This document shows, in pieces, positions 34,454 through 43,661 of a stretch of 60,288 nucleotides of DNA; within the stretch, counting starts at the first letter, position 1, and each line of letters begins with the position of its first letter. A model generated the notes under the pieces. The model was not told where the DNA came from. It searched no databases and saw only the letters and a list, made by a program, of their open reading frames with translations. Both the position numbers and the translations under genes were made by a program. This DNA comes from a bacterium (GTDB lineage: Bacteria > UBP6 > UBA1177 > JAKLFG01): contig JAKLFG010000009.1 of NCBI GenBank assembly GCA_022711315.1, positions 1 to 60,288 on the forward strand, read 5' to 3'.

Positions 34454-35865
34454 GTCCGCCCGGAGAGCCGCTCCGGCAGTTTGAACAGGAACAGCAGATT
34501 GACGAGCACCACCGCCAGAGGCAGGAGCGCCAGAAGCACCCACGAATCGCGCGGCACGAAGTTATGGATGTCGAACAGGAGCGTGAGCGGGAACACCCAC
34601 ACGCCCCACCGGAGCCACACCCGCGGCGCACCCGCCGCGAACAGCGGCAGGACCGCGATGAAATACCAACTGTGGAACCGGAGCGAGGTGAAGCAGATGA
34701 CGAGCACCATGATCCGCAGGAAGACGAGGAAGGGCTCGTCCCGGCGCCGCGCGAGACGGATGATCTGCCACACCGTGACGGCCGCGACGGCGCCGAGCAA
34801 CACGGTCCGCAGGGCGGTCTGGAGCGTGGCCTCGTACGGGGCCAGCGCGGGGAACAGCAGGTTCAGCCCGTAGGGGATGAGATAGGGCAGGTTGTTCATC
34901 GGCTCCTCGGCGAGAAGCGGCTCATACAGCGCCCGCAGACTGGCGGCGCCGCCCCAGTACGGCACATACAGGAGCGCCGCGAGCAGGCCCGAAAGCAGCG
35001 CCGCGGCGACGATCGTCGTCACGGAGCGGCGGTTCACCCCCTCGTCGCGGTGCCACAGGAAGATCGCGAGCAGGAAGAGCGGCAGGAGATACAGTTTTAT
35101 CTGCACGCCGGCCGTCAGCAGGAGCGCCCCGAGTATCCACCGGCGGTAGAGGAGCGAAAGCAGTGCCCCGGCGAGGAACAGCACCGCGAACAGGTCGTTG
35201 TGCCCCTGCCCGACCCCCTGCGCCCACAGGAGCGGCGAGAGGAGGATGAAGGGGCCGGCGGCGGTGGTGGTGTTCCCGAACCGTTTGAGCAACAGGGCCA
35301 TAGCGTCGCAGAACAAGAAAAAGGCGCCAAGCGACAACAGTTTCCACGCGAACAGCCCGGCGATGGGCGACTGCCCGCCGACGAACGCGGCGAACTGCGC
35401 GAGCGACAGGGCGGCGGGCCCGTACTTGCAATACGGTCCTTCGGCCCAGATGGGCGGCACGAAGCGGTGGTATATCGACGCGGCGAGGTCGGCCACATCG
35501 GTGTAGGGATTGAAGCCGTTCAGCGGCGCCTGCCCGCAGGAGAGATAGATGTAGATGTCGTTCGAAAGGAGCGGCAGGCCGACGAGTGAAATGACCGCGA
35601 GCGCCTTGGCGAGCGTCAGGGTGCGGTCGAGCGTGAGCCCCAATGCATCGCACCGCAGGACCGCGTTGTAGTATCCGTAGGCGACGAGCAGCACCGCGGC
35701 AAAGAAAAGGATGCCGATGATCTCGGCGGCGGGACCGGGCGGAAAGACGACATCGAGCCCGATGGTACCGGCCGCCCGCCACCGGACGAACGACAGCGCC
35801 GATATCGTGACCGCCGCCGCGACGAGCGGCAGATGGACAAGCCGGTGGAGCGGGGTTATCTTCAC
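34450..35865 (-). CDS. polyprenyl-phosphate-mannose-type mannosyltransferase (GT87/MptB-like)
   Basis: A 471-residue inner-membrane protein with about twelve hydrophobic helices. The first periplasmic loop carries LLSNDIYIYLSCGQ followed by NGFNPYTDVADL, the Asp-containing pattern of GT-C mannosyltransferases such as MptA/MptB and GT87, in which the acidic residue is the catalytic base. These enzymes add mannose from a polyprenyl-phosphate donor to glycolipids or glycans. The acceptor here is unknown. It sits 10 bases after speE and overlaps the hydrolase-like gene, so all three are one operon from the promoter at 36754. Confidence 0.65.
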   Translation of the reverse strand: MKITPLHRLVHLPLVAAAVTISALSFVRWRAAGTIGLDVVFPPGPAAEIIGILFFAAVLLVAYGYYNAVLRCDALGLTLDRTLTLAKALAVISLVGLPLLSNDIYIYLSCGQAPLNGFNPYTDVADLAASIYHRFVPPIWAEGPYCKYGPAALSLAQFAAFVGGQSPIAGLFAWKLLSLGAFFLFCDAMALLLKRFGNTTTAAGPFILLSPLLWAQGVGQGHNDLFAVLFLAGALLSLLYRRWILGALLLTAGVQIKLYLLPLFLLAIFLWHRDEGVNRRSVTTIVAAALLSGLLAALLYVPYWGGAASLRALYEPLLAEEPMNNLPYLIPYGLNLLFPALAPYEATLQTALRTVLLGAVAAVTVWQIIRLARRRDEPFLVFLRIMVLVICFTSLRFHSWYFIAVLPLFAAGAPRVWLRWGVWVFPLTLLFDIHNFVPRDSWVLLALLPLAVVLVNLLFLFKLPERLSGRT

Positions 35866-35875
35866 GGCACGGCCG

Positions 35876-36709
35876 TCACTTGTTCTTCACGATGGCGCGG
35901 GCGAAGTTGGGGAGCGCGAGCGCGCCGCGGTGGATGTCGGGATTGTAGTAGCGGCTGTTCGCGGCGATCTTCGCGCTGCGCGCCGCGGCGAACTTTTCCA
36001 GCCGGTGGTCGTCGGAGGCGAACGAGATGGTCCAGAAGCCCGATGGATAGAGCGGTATCATCGCGATGTAGGTCTGGACATGCTTGAAGACCGCGCCCAT
36101 CGCGGCGGTCATGGAGCCCATCGTCTCCTCGAAGAACCACGGGCTCTCGCTCTGCGACACCATGATGCCGCCGGGGCGGAGCGCCTTTTTGACGAGCCGG
36201 TAGTAGTCCTCCTTGAAGAGCGCCACGCCGGGGCCGACCGGGTCGGACGAATCGGTGATGATGACATCGAAATAGTTCTCGTGCCGTTGCATGAAGGCGA
36301 ACCCGTCGGCGAAATGGCAGGTCACCCGCGGGTCGCGGAGGCCGGCCGTGGTCGAGGGGAAATATTTCTCGCAGACGCGGGTGACCCGCTCGTCTATCTC
36401 GCACAGCACCGCTTCCTTCACCGTATCGTGGCGCAGTATCTCGCGGATCGCGCCGCCGTCGCCGCCGCCGACCACGAGCACCCGTTCGGGCTTGGGATGG
36501 GTGCACAGCGGCATGTGGGTGATCATCTCGTGGTAGACGAACTCGTCCTTCTCGGAGAGCATCACGAGCCCGTCGAGCGTCAACAGGTTGCCGAAGAACT
36601 CGGTCTCGAACACCTCTATCTTCTGGAAGGCGCTCTGCTCCTCGTGCAGTTTTCGCTTCACCTTGAGTCCCAGCGAGGCACGGTCGTCATAATTCTCGTA
36701 AAACCACAT
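35876..36709 (-). CDS. speE: spermidine synthase
   Basis: Transfers an aminopropyl group from decarboxylated S-adenosylmethionine to putrescine. The 277-residue protein begins with the family's MWFYENYDD and has the signature VLVVGGGDGGAIREILRH, then LCEIDERV for cofactor binding, the catalytic-loop ITDSSDPVGPG and the substrate-pocket QSESPWF. Length is normal. It heads a three-gene operon (speE, mannosyltransferase-like, hydrolase-like). No S-adenosylmethionine decarboxylase gene is in the window. Confidence 0.95.
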   Translation of the reverse strand: MWFYENYDDRASLGLKVKRKLHEEQSAFQKIEVFETEFFGNLLTLDGLVMLSEKDEFVYHEMITHMPLCTHPKPERVLVVGGGDGGAIREILRHDTVKEAVLCEIDERVTRVCEKYFPSTTAGLRDPRVTCHFADGFAFMQRHENYFDVIITDSSDPVGPGVALFKEDYYRLVKKALRPGGIMVSQSESPWFFEETMGSMTAAMGAVFKHVQTYIAMIPLYPSGFWTISFASDDHRLEKFAAARSAKIAANSRYYNPDIHRGALALPNFARAIVKNK

Positions 36710-36753
36710 GACCGCCTCCGTAAAAAAAGGGGCGGGGGCCGGAAAAACAGGTC

Positions 36754-36782
36754 AGCATAGCGGAAACCGCCCCGTTTTGCAA
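36754..36782 (-). promoter_or_regulatory. promoter of the speE operon
   Basis: Minus strand TTGCAA (36782-36777), 17-base spacer, TATGCT (36759-36754), 45 bases before the speE start. Confidence 0.55.
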
Positions 36783-36869
36783 TTTCGTCGGGCACAAAAA
36801 AATTGTAATCCGCCCAAAGAAAGATACCGTACGCCCCGTGATCGGCGCGACCACCGACGGGAGACCACC

Positions 36870-38345
36870 ATGAAGATAGCCATGATATCCTCCGAATGCG
36901 TACCCTACGCGAAGACCGGCGGGCTCGCCGATGTCGTCGGCGCCCTGCCGCAGGCGCTCGCCGGACTCGGCCACGAGGTCGTCGTCATCCTGCCGCTCTA
37001 CGGCTGCATCGATAAGGAAAAGCACCGCCTGCGCCCCGGCATGGAGCAACTCGGCGTGTGGATGGGCAACACGCTCGAATGGTGCGCCGTGCATCAGGCG
37101 ACCGCCGAGGGCAAGGTCCCGGTCTATTTCATCGAGCACAACCGCTATTTCCAGCGTGACGGGCTGTACCATGACGCGTGGTTCAACGATTACCCCGACA
37201 ACCCGCGCCGGTTCGCCTTCTTCAGCCGCGCCGCCCTGCAACTCCTGCGCGACCTGTACTGGATGCCCGACATCGTCCACGCCCACGACTGGCAGGCGGC
37301 GACCGCCATGGCGTACCTCAAGGTCTGGCACTGGAACGACCCGCTGCTTTCCAAGGCGGCCGGCATCCTCACGATACACAACCTCGCCTATCAGGGGGTG
37401 TACGGCACCGAACATTACGACTACAGCGGGCTCCGGTGGGAGAATTTCAAACCCGATATCTTGGAGGACCACGGCCGCGTCAACTACCTCAAGGGCGGCA
37501 TCCACTTCGCCGACCGGGTCAACACGGTGAGCCCGACCTACGCGAAAGAGACCCTTTCCGGCCCGCTCTCCTGCGGATTGGCGCCTTTCCTGAGCGCCAA
37601 GGGGGACCGTTACCTCGGCATCCTCAACGGCGTCGACTACTCCCGCTGGTCGCCCGAGAGCGACCGCTACCTCCCCCGCCCCTACTCGGCCGACGACCTC
37701 GCCGGGAAGGCGGCGGCGAAGGAACTGCTCCAGCGCACGCTGGGACTCGCGGTCGACCCTGAGGTCCCGGTGATCGGCGTCGTCAGCCGGTTCGTCGCGC
37801 AGAAAGGGCTCGATGTGGTCGCGGCGGCGCTCGACCGCATACTCGCCGACATGGTGGTGCAGTTCGCCGTGCTCGGCGCGGGCGACAAGGGGCTTGAACA
37901 ATACTACGGCTCTCTGGCGGCGCGCTACCCCGGCCGCGTCGGCGCCTACATCGGCTACAGCGACGAACTGTCGCACCTCATCGAGGGGGGGAGCGATCTG
38001 TTCCTCATGCCGTCGCAGTACGAACCATGCGGGCTCAACCAGATATACTCGCTCCGCTACGGCACGCTTCCCGTCGTCCGGGCGACCGGCGGGCTCGACG
38101 ACACCGTCGAGCAGTACGACGAAAAGACCGGCGCCGGCACCGGCTTCAAGTTCCAGTACCTCTCGCCCGACGCGGTGTACGACACCGTCGGCTGGGCGGT
38201 GAGCACCTGGTACGACCGTCCCGCCCACTTCGCCGCGATGCGCCGCGCGGCGATGGCGAAGGATTTCAGTTGGGAAGAAAGCGCCAAGCGCTATCTCGAA
38301 CTCTACCGGCAGGCGCTCGCCGAAAAAGATCCCGAACGCTCTTAG
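36870..38345 (+). CDS. glgA: glycogen synthase (GT5, ADP-glucose type)
   Basis: Elongates alpha-1,4-glucan from ADP-glucose. The 491-residue protein has the GT5 hallmarks: MISSECVPYAKTGGLADVVG at the start (KTGGL binds the nucleotide sugar), DIVHAHDWQAA, the HNLAYQG segment, and in the second Rossmann domain SRFVAQKGLD and the acid/base-nucleotide motif MPSQYEPCGLNQIYSLRYGT. Length is normal. The ATG at 36870 follows GGGAG and opens directly into the conserved start; the upstream in-frame extension is not conserved. Its stop overlaps that of the convergent exonuclease gene. Confidence 0.95.
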   Translation: MKIAMISSECVPYAKTGGLADVVGALPQALAGLGHEVVVILPLYGCIDKEKHRLRPGMEQLGVWMGNTLEWCAVHQATAEGKVPVYFIEHNRYFQRDGLYHDAWFNDYPDNPRRFAFFSRAALQLLRDLYWMPDIVHAHDWQAATAMAYLKVWHWNDPLLSKAAGILTIHNLAYQGVYGTEHYDYSGLRWENFKPDILEDHGRVNYLKGGIHFADRVNTVSPTYAKETLSGPLSCGLAPFLSAKGDRYLGILNGVDYSRWSPESDRYLPRPYSADDLAGKAAAKELLQRTLGLAVDPEVPVIGVVSRFVAQKGLDVVAAALDRILADMVVQFAVLGAGDKGLEQYYGSLAARYPGRVGAYIGYSDELSHLIEGGSDLFLMPSQYEPCGLNQIYSLRYGTLPVVRATGGLDDTVEQYDEKTGAGTGFKFQYLSPDAVYDTVGWAVSTWYDRPAHFAAMRRAAMAKDFSWEESAKRYLELYRQALAEKDPERS

Positions 38346-38935
38346 ATCGCGACGACGACCCGCGCCCCCGGCGCCCGTTTCGCGGTGAGTTCCCTCAGTT
38401 GCCGTTCCAGTTGATTCCTTGAATCTATCGCCCAGAGATTCTCCAGTTTCAGGTACAACTGCAGGGTGACATAGGCATCGGCGAGCGCCCGGTGCATCGT
38501 CCCCAACTGCTTGAGGTTGAGGAAGTTCTTGAGCGTCGCGAGCCGGTAGTTGGGCGAGCCGAGGAACCGTTTGCGCGCGGCGGTCAGCGTATCGTAGTAT
38601 TGCAGTTCGCGCTGGATGCCGAGCAGGCCCATCTGCGCCTTGAGAAAGCCGCTGTCGAATTCGACATTGTGCATCACCACGAGGTCGTCGCCGATGAGGT
38701 CGAGCAGTTCGGGGACGGCGACATCGAGCGGGGCGGCGCTCGCCACCATCGAGTCGGTGATGCCGTGGACGCGCACCACCTCGGCCGGTATCGGGCGGCC
38801 GGGGTTGACCAGAGCGTCGTAGATGCCCACGATGGCGTGGTCGCGCCATTTGACCGCGCCGATCTCGACGATACGGTCCTCCTTGGCGAAGTCGAGCCCC
38901 GTCGTCTCGAAGTCGATGACCGTCACCGCATCCAC
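38342..38935 (-). CDS. DnaQ-like 3'-5' exonuclease (DEDDh)
   Basis: A 197-residue exonuclease with the five acidic/histidine ligands of the DEDDh fold: D8 and E10 in VIDFETTGLD, the Asp in MHNVEFDSGFL, and HRALADA near the C-terminus. Proteins of this size act as proofreading subunits of DNA polymerase III or as stand-alone DNases; no clamp-binding motif is obvious. It starts 16 bases after the stop of the lipoamide dehydrogenase gene, so it is the last gene of a three-gene operon. Confidence 0.88.
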   Translation of the reverse strand: MDAVTVIDFETTGLDFAKEDRIVEIGAVKWRDHAIVGIYDALVNPGRPIPAEVVRVHGITDSMVASAAPLDVAVPELLDLIGDDLVVMHNVEFDSGFLKAQMGLLGIQRELQYYDTLTAARKRFLGSPNYRLATLKNFLNLKQLGTMHRALADAYVTLQLYLKLENLWAIDSRNQLERQLRELTAKRAPGARVVVAI

Positions 38936-38951
38936 GGCCGTCTTTTCCCCG

Positions 38952-40322
38952 TTACTTGTGGATGACGCGGCCGAGCGCGTCGAGCACCGCCTCGAGCGAC
39001 GCCTCGCAGAGCGTCGGGTGCGGGTGGATGGCCTCGACGATATCCTCCGCCTTCGCCTTGAGACGCAGGGCGGGAAGGAATTCGCTGATGAGATCGGTCG
39101 CCCCGTGGCCGATGATGTGGGCGCCGAGCAGTTCGTGCGTGCCTTCGGCGATAAGCACCTTGACGAAGCCCGCGGTCGTCCCCGACGCCACCGCCTTGCC
39201 GTTCGCCGAGAAGGGGAAGCGGCCGACGGCGTAGGCGACGCCCAGTTCCTTCGCCTTCTCCTCGGTCAGCCCGACCGACGCGATGGACGGCTCGCAGAAG
39301 GTGCACCCGGGATTCTGCCGATAGTCTATGGGGTGGGGATGAAGCCCCGCGATATGTTCGGCCGCGTGGCTCCCCTCGTGTTCGGCGGTGTGGGCGAGCA
39401 TCGGCGTCGCGATGAGGTCGCCGATGGCGTACACGCCGGGGACCGCGGTCTCATAGTGTTCGTTCACCGGGATGAAGCCGCGCGGATCGGTCGGTATCCC
39501 CGCCGCACCCAGCCCGAGCGCGCCGCTGTCGGGACGGCGGCCGACCGCCGAGAGTATCTTTTCCACCGTGACGCTCTTGCCGCCCGCCAGCGTGACGAGC
39601 ATGCCGTCGGCTGTTTTCTCGGCCTTCTCGACGCAGGTGCCGGGGTAACACTTTATCTTCCGTTTGCGGAATTCCTTATACAAATCCTTGCTCACCTCGC
39701 CGTCCTCGAGCGGGACGAACCGGTCGAGCGCCTCGATGAGATGCGTTTCGACCCCGAACACCGAGAAGATGTAGGCGAACTCGACGCCGATGGCCCCCGC
39801 CCCGATGATCGCGATGCTTTTCGGCAACTTCTCGCAGAAGAGCGCGTGGTCGCTCGACCAGACGCCGTCGCCGTCCACCTTGATGTGCGGCAGGTCCTTC
39901 ACGGCCGACCCGGCGGCGATGATGATATGGTCGGCGGTGTAGCGGTCGTCCCCGACCGCCACCTCCTTCGGGCCGGTGAAGCGGGCCGCACCGCGGATGA
40001 CGCGGATGTTGTGCTTCTTGAACAGGAACTCGATCCCCTTGTTGTTCTTCGCGACCGCCCCCTTCGCGTGGGCCACCACCTCGCTCCAGTTGAAGGTCGG
40101 CTCGGCGTGAACGCCGAACCGGCACGCATCCTGCGCGTCCTCGAACGCCTCGGCGGCGCGGATGAGCGCCTTGGCCGGGATGCACCCCCAGTTGAGGCAG
40201 GTGCCGCCGAGCGTGCCGGTCTTTTCAATGACGACGGGCGCAAGGCCGAGTTGCGCGGCCCGTATCGCGGCGACATAGCCGCCCGGACCGGCACCGATGA
40301 TGAGCAGTTTCAGGTGTTCCAT
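38952..40322 (-). CDS. lpdA: dihydrolipoamide dehydrogenase
   Basis: FAD-dependent E3 enzyme that reoxidises dihydrolipoamide with NAD+. The 456-residue chain has the FAD motif LLIIGAGPGGYVAAIRAAQLG, the redox-active disulfide in GGTCLNWGCIPAK, the NAD motif IAIIGAGAIGVEFA, the second FAD motif YAIGDLIATPML and the catalytic HPHPTLCEA at the C-terminus. No 2-oxoacid dehydrogenase or glycine-cleavage gene adjoins it, so its partner complex is elsewhere. The ribosome binding site is weak. It lies 21 bases after the metallophosphoesterase gene. Confidence 0.95.
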   Translation of the reverse strand: MEHLKLLIIGAGPGGYVAAIRAAQLGLAPVVIEKTGTLGGTCLNWGCIPAKALIRAAEAFEDAQDACRFGVHAEPTFNWSEVVAHAKGAVAKNNKGIEFLFKKHNIRVIRGAARFTGPKEVAVGDDRYTADHIIIAAGSAVKDLPHIKVDGDGVWSSDHALFCEKLPKSIAIIGAGAIGVEFAYIFSVFGVETHLIEALDRFVPLEDGEVSKDLYKEFRKRKIKCYPGTCVEKAEKTADGMLVTLAGGKSVTVEKILSAVGRRPDSGALGLGAAGIPTDPRGFIPVNEHYETAVPGVYAIGDLIATPMLAHTAEHEGSHAAEHIAGLHPHPIDYRQNPGCTFCEPSIASVGLTEEKAKELGVAYAVGRFPFSANGKAVASGTTAGFVKVLIAEGTHELLGAHIIGHGATDLISEFLPALRLKAKAEDIVEAIHPHPTLCEASLEAVLDALGRVIHK

Positions 40323-40343
40323 GTCGGTGTCCGTTAGCAGAGG

Positions 40344-41480
40344 TTATTCAACTTTCCTGATGAGATCGACCACCACGATGTCGGGCGGCGCGAGCACCCG
40401 TATCGGCGGCCCCCAGGTCCCGGCGCCGCTCGACACGACGACGGTCCCGCCCTCTTTCTGCGGGTAGAGGCCGCCGCGCATCGGGAAGGGTATCGAGACG
40501 AAGAGCGAAAAAGGCCATATCTGCCCGTTGTGGGTGTGGCCCGAGAACTGAAGATCGAAGAGCCCCGCGATCTCCGGGTCGTCCTTCGGCTGATGCCGCA
40601 GGAATATCCGGTAGGGCTGGGACGGGAGCGACTCGAGCACCCGTTTCGCCGTCGGCGGCTCCTCGCCGAACCGCGCCGCGGCCGGGTCGTCCACCCCCGC
40701 GACGATGAAGGCGTTGTTGGCCCGCGTCTCGCCGCGGTTGCGCAGGAGCGTGAAGCCCGCCTTCTCTATCAGCGCGACCGAATGGTCGATGCCGTTGTAG
40801 AACTCGTGGTTGCCGGTCACCGCGTATTTGCCGAGCGGCGCTTCGAGCGCCCGCCACTTCGCGGCGATACCCTCTTCGTCCACCAGACCGCGGTCGAGGA
40901 AGTCGCCGGTCAGCACGATGAGATCGGGGCGCTGTTCCTTGATGAGCGCGGTGAGGCGGTCGGCGAATTCGACCCCGTGCAGTTGGCTGAAATGGACATC
41001 GCTCACCTGCACGATGCGTATCTTGGTGATGAACTCGGGCAGTTTCGCCGTCGTCACGGTATGGTGGCGCACCTGTATCCGCGACGCCTCGTGGAACCCG
41101 TAGGCGATGACCATGACGCTGAGCGCCGAGGCGGCGATAAAGAGCGCGCGACGCGGCAGGTCCTCTTCGGCGAAGCGCTTCACCGCGAAGGCGGCCAGTT
41201 CGAACGCGCCGCCCACGAACAGGTAATAGAACAGGAACCCGAGCCACACAAAGCCGATCCATGCGACGCCGCGGCACGGGAGCGTCCCGGCGAGCGCGCT
41301 GCTCGCGTGGTTCGCTATCGGGAACAGGTACATGAGCGCGAAAAAGGCGATGATGCCGCGTTTCGCCCAGACCGGCAGGACGAACGACTGATTCAGCCCG
41401 CGCCAGAAGAACCAGTGCAGGAGCGTATAGACCGAATAAAAAGCGACAAGGAACAGCGCGAAGAAAAGGACATTCTTCAT
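40344..41480 (-). CDS. membrane-anchored calcineurin-like metallophosphoesterase
   Basis: A 378-residue protein with four to five N-terminal membrane helices (residues 1-135) and a C-terminal metallophosphoesterase domain. The dinuclear metal ligands are visible in order: SDVHFSQ, LTGDFLDRG, TGNHEFYNG and SGHTHNGQ. This YkuE-like arrangement is found in phosphodiesterases acting on lipids or UDP-sugars such as UDP-diacylglucosamine. The substrate here is not determined. It is first in an operon with lpdA and the exonuclease. Confidence 0.85.
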   Translation of the reverse strand: MKNVLFFALFLVAFYSVYTLLHWFFWRGLNQSFVLPVWAKRGIIAFFALMYLFPIANHASSALAGTLPCRGVAWIGFVWLGFLFYYLFVGGAFELAAFAVKRFAEEDLPRRALFIAASALSVMVIAYGFHEASRIQVRHHTVTTAKLPEFITKIRIVQVSDVHFSQLHGVEFADRLTALIKEQRPDLIVLTGDFLDRGLVDEEGIAAKWRALEAPLGKYAVTGNHEFYNGIDHSVALIEKAGFTLLRNRGETRANNAFIVAGVDDPAAARFGEEPPTAKRVLESLPSQPYRIFLRHQPKDDPEIAGLFDLQFSGHTHNGQIWPFSLFVSIPFPMRGGLYPQKEGGTVVVSSGAGTWGPPIRVLAPPDIVVVDLIRKVE

Positions 41481-41579
41481 GGGTACCCGCCGTTAAAAAC
41501 AACACACCGGCGCATCCTACCGGTTTTCGGAACGGCAGTCAATTTATTCGGGGCGGCGCGCCGGCCGGATACCCCCCGC

Positions 41580-41607
41580 TTGACTTGCGCCCGTCCGGCA
41601 TTATAAC
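41580..41607 (+). promoter_or_regulatory. promoter of the CcdA-thioredoxin gene
   Basis: TTGACT (41580-41585), 16-base spacer, TATAAC (41602-41607), 29 bases before the start codon. Confidence 0.65.
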
Positions 41608-41636
41608 CATCAGAACTATCGGGAACGGAGAGGCCG

Positions 41637-42728
41637 ATGACCTTCTCGCTCTTCGCGCTGTTCACCGCCGGACTGGCGACCTTTTTCACCCCCTGCGTCC
41701 TGCCGCTGATACCGGTCTATCTCGCCGCGGTGGCGGGGATGGAGCGCCCCGGCGACCGTCCCTCCGGCGCGCGGCTGTTCCTGCGGGCCGCCGCCTTCTC
41801 GCTGGGCATCGTGCTCGTATTCGCCCTTTTCGGCGCGGCCGCCGCCGCGCTCGGCGGGCTCATCAAGACCTACAACCACTATCTCCTGCTGTTCGGCGGG
41901 GTGCTCGTGCTCCTGTTCGGGCTCAAGTTCCTCGGGCTCATCCAGATACCGCTCTTCGACCGCATCGCGCGGCTCGACGAATCGCGCTTCTCGTCGCGCC
42001 TCGGCCTCGTGAACGCCTTCGCGATGGGGCTTATCTTCGGCGCCGGCTGGTCCCCCTGCGTCGGCCCGATACTCGGCGCGGCGCTCACCTTCACCGCGAC
42101 CTCGGGCGCCTCGGCGATCACGGGGTCGTTCTACCTCGCCCTCTACGGGCTCGGGTTCACCGCCCCGTTCCTCCTGACCGCGCTGTTCGCCGACCATCTC
42201 CTGCCGCTTCTGCGACGCGCCAACCGGGGACTGCCGCTGTTCGAGAAACTGGTCGGGATACTGCTTGTCGCCGGGGCGATCTACCTCTTCGGCGAGGCGG
42301 TGGCCCCGCCGCCGCCCGCCGTTGCCGAGCCCGCGCCGCAGGCGAGACTCGAACGGTTCCCGCTCCCCGACGGGCTCCCGGCGCTGGTCGAATTCTACAG
42401 CGAGGAGTGCCCGATCTGCCGGAAGATGGAGCCGGTCATCCAGCGGATATTCGAGCGGTGCGACGGCAACAAGGTGACGCTCCGCAAGGTCGATATCTCC
42501 AAGCCGGAGAACCGCGCTTACGCCGCCGCCCACCGGATACTCGGCGTGCCGACCTTCATACTGTTCGATGTTGACCGTACCGAGGTGGCGCGGCTGGTCG
42601 GGCTTCAGACCGAGGAGGCGATCTATCAGGCGATAGCGACCCTGCGCGGCGAGGAGTGCGACGGCGTCGGGCTTCTCCCCCGCAGTGAGCCGGCCCCCGC
42701 CGCGGGGAGCGCCTGCGGGACGCGGTGA
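41637..42728 (+). CDS. DsbD-like CcdA-thioredoxin fusion
   Basis: A 363-residue inner-membrane protein that carries reducing equivalents from the cytoplasm across the membrane. The first 215 residues are a CcdA/DsbD-beta domain with six or so helices and the two redox cysteines in FFTPCVLPLIP and GWSPCVGPILG. A Pro/Ala linker follows, then a thioredoxin domain with FYSEECPICRKM and a cis-proline at GVPTF. Compared with DsbD it lacks the N-terminal alpha domain. Two further cysteines near the end (GEECDG, SACGTR) are unexplained. It probably supports periplasmic disulfide reduction or cytochrome c maturation. Confidence 0.85.
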   Translation: MTFSLFALFTAGLATFFTPCVLPLIPVYLAAVAGMERPGDRPSGARLFLRAAAFSLGIVLVFALFGAAAAALGGLIKTYNHYLLLFGGVLVLLFGLKFLGLIQIPLFDRIARLDESRFSSRLGLVNAFAMGLIFGAGWSPCVGPILGAALTFTATSGASAITGSFYLALYGLGFTAPFLLTALFADHLLPLLRRANRGLPLFEKLVGILLVAGAIYLFGEAVAPPPPAVAEPAPQARLERFPLPDGLPALVEFYSEECPICRKMEPVIQRIFERCDGNKVTLRKVDISKPENRAYAAAHRILGVPTFILFDVDRTEVARLVGLQTEEAIYQAIATLRGEECDGVGLLPRSEPAPAAGSACGTR

Positions 42729-42731
42729 GTT

Positions 42732-42938
42732 CTACTTCTTCTCTTCGGCGACCTTCACGCGGCAAGTGTTGACGCCGAACAGCGTGTACAGTCCGCAGGA
42801 CCCGACCAGTGCGGTGAGGACCGGGAGAAGGCCGAGCAGGCCCCACCATTCCTCGTAATACCAGCCGGCGATGAGGATGTCGAGCCCGAGCAGGATACGG
42901 ATGGTGCGATCGAAGGCGCCGACATTTCTGGGGAACAT
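42732..42938 (-). CDS. DUF2892 small inner-membrane protein
   Basis: A 68-residue protein with FPRNVGAFDRTIRILLG followed by two membrane helices and a GLYTLFGVNTCR motif. This is the YgaP-type DUF2892 domain, often attached or adjacent to rhodanese and sulfur-redox genes. The ATG at 42936-42938 follows GGAGG closely, which decides the start over 42992. It ends three bases from the convergent CcdA-thioredoxin gene; a shared thiol/sulfur role is possible but unproven. Confidence 0.85.
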   Translation of the reverse strand: MFPRNVGAFDRTIRILLGLDILIAGWYYEEWWGLLGLLPVLTALVGSCGLYTLFGVNTCRVKVAEEKK

Positions 42939-43058
42939 GGTTGCCTCCTTCCATGGTTGCGTGGACCGGTTGGAAGTATATCGGGGGGCCACACGGGAGT
43001 CAAGATATTAAATTCTTTACAGAAAAAGGAAATCAAGCGAAGGTATATTCCTGAACGG

Positions 43059-43086
43059 AAAAAAAAGCCCCCGCGGAAGCGGGGGC
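43059..43086 (-). terminator. intrinsic terminator after the Hsp20 gene
   Basis: An 8-bp GC-rich stem (43067-43074 with 43079-43086) with a GGAA loop, followed on the minus strand by eight Us (43066-43059). It starts 32 bases after the Hsp20 stop. The loop is the same as in the PFOR terminator. Confidence 0.88.
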
Positions 43087-43117
43087 CGTTTTGGGGGGTG
43101 GGAGGGTGGTGAAAAAT

Positions 43118-43561
43118 TCAGCGGATCGTTATCTTCCGCGGCTTTTTCTCCTCGCTCTTCGGGATGGTGAGCCGCAGGACGCCGTCGCGGAATTCGGCGT
43201 CGACCTTGTCGGTCGCCACCTGATCAGGCAGCGAGAAGTTGCGGCAGAACCCGCCGATGTACGATTCGCGCCGGTGGACATTCTTGCTCTTCTCCTCGCG
43301 CGTTTCCTTCTTTTCGCCCGAGATGGACAGCACATTGTTGCGGATCTCGATGTTCACTTGCTCCTTCGACATGCCCGGCAACTCCGCCTTGATGAGGTAT
43401 GCCTCATCGGTCTCCTCGATGTCGACCTTCGGCCAGCCCTCGCTCACGGCGTAGCCCAGCGCATTGTCGAACAGGTCGCTGAACAGGTCGCCGAACAGCC
43501 CGCCGTACTGGCGGCTCATCAGGTTCCGTTCGGGGTGCTCATACCTCTTGATCATCGACAT
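43118..43561 (-). CDS. small heat-shock protein (Hsp20/alpha-crystallin)
   Basis: A 147-residue ATP-independent holdase chaperone. The alpha-crystallin domain spans about residues 45-140 (PKVDIEETDEAYLIKAELPGM at its start, FRDGVLRLTIPK near its end), preceded by a short N-terminal arm with FGDLFSDLFDN. The C-terminal IxI-like motif is KITIR. The ATG at 43559-43561 follows GGAGGA and is preferred over one four codons upstream. The promoter has vegetative -35/-10 elements, and two direct CGTTCAC copies lie between promoter and gene. Confidence 0.93.
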   Translation of the reverse strand: MSMIKRYEHPERNLMSRQYGGLFGDLFSDLFDNALGYAVSEGWPKVDIEETDEAYLIKAELPGMSKEQVNIEIRNNVLSISGEKKETREEKSKNVHRRESYIGGFCRNFSLPDQVATDKVDAEFRDGVLRLTIPKSEEKKPRKITIR

Positions 43562-43595
43562 GGTCTCCTCCATTCAACAGGTTAAGGTCACTCAT

Positions 43596-43651
43596 CGTTC
43601 ACAAAGAACCGTTCACGACTTTTTAGATAGGCACGAGTTTTTTTCTGTCAA
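43596..43651 (-). promoter_or_regulatory. promoter and direct-repeat leader of the Hsp20 gene
   Basis: Minus strand TTGACA (43651-43646), 16-base spacer, TATCTA (43629-43624). In the leader, CGTTCAC occurs twice (43596-43602 and 43610-43616) 14 bases apart, with GAAC between them forming inverted pairs. The repeats could be an operator; I do not see a CIRCE element. Confidence 0.55.
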
Positions 43652-43661
43652 GGGGGCGGGG

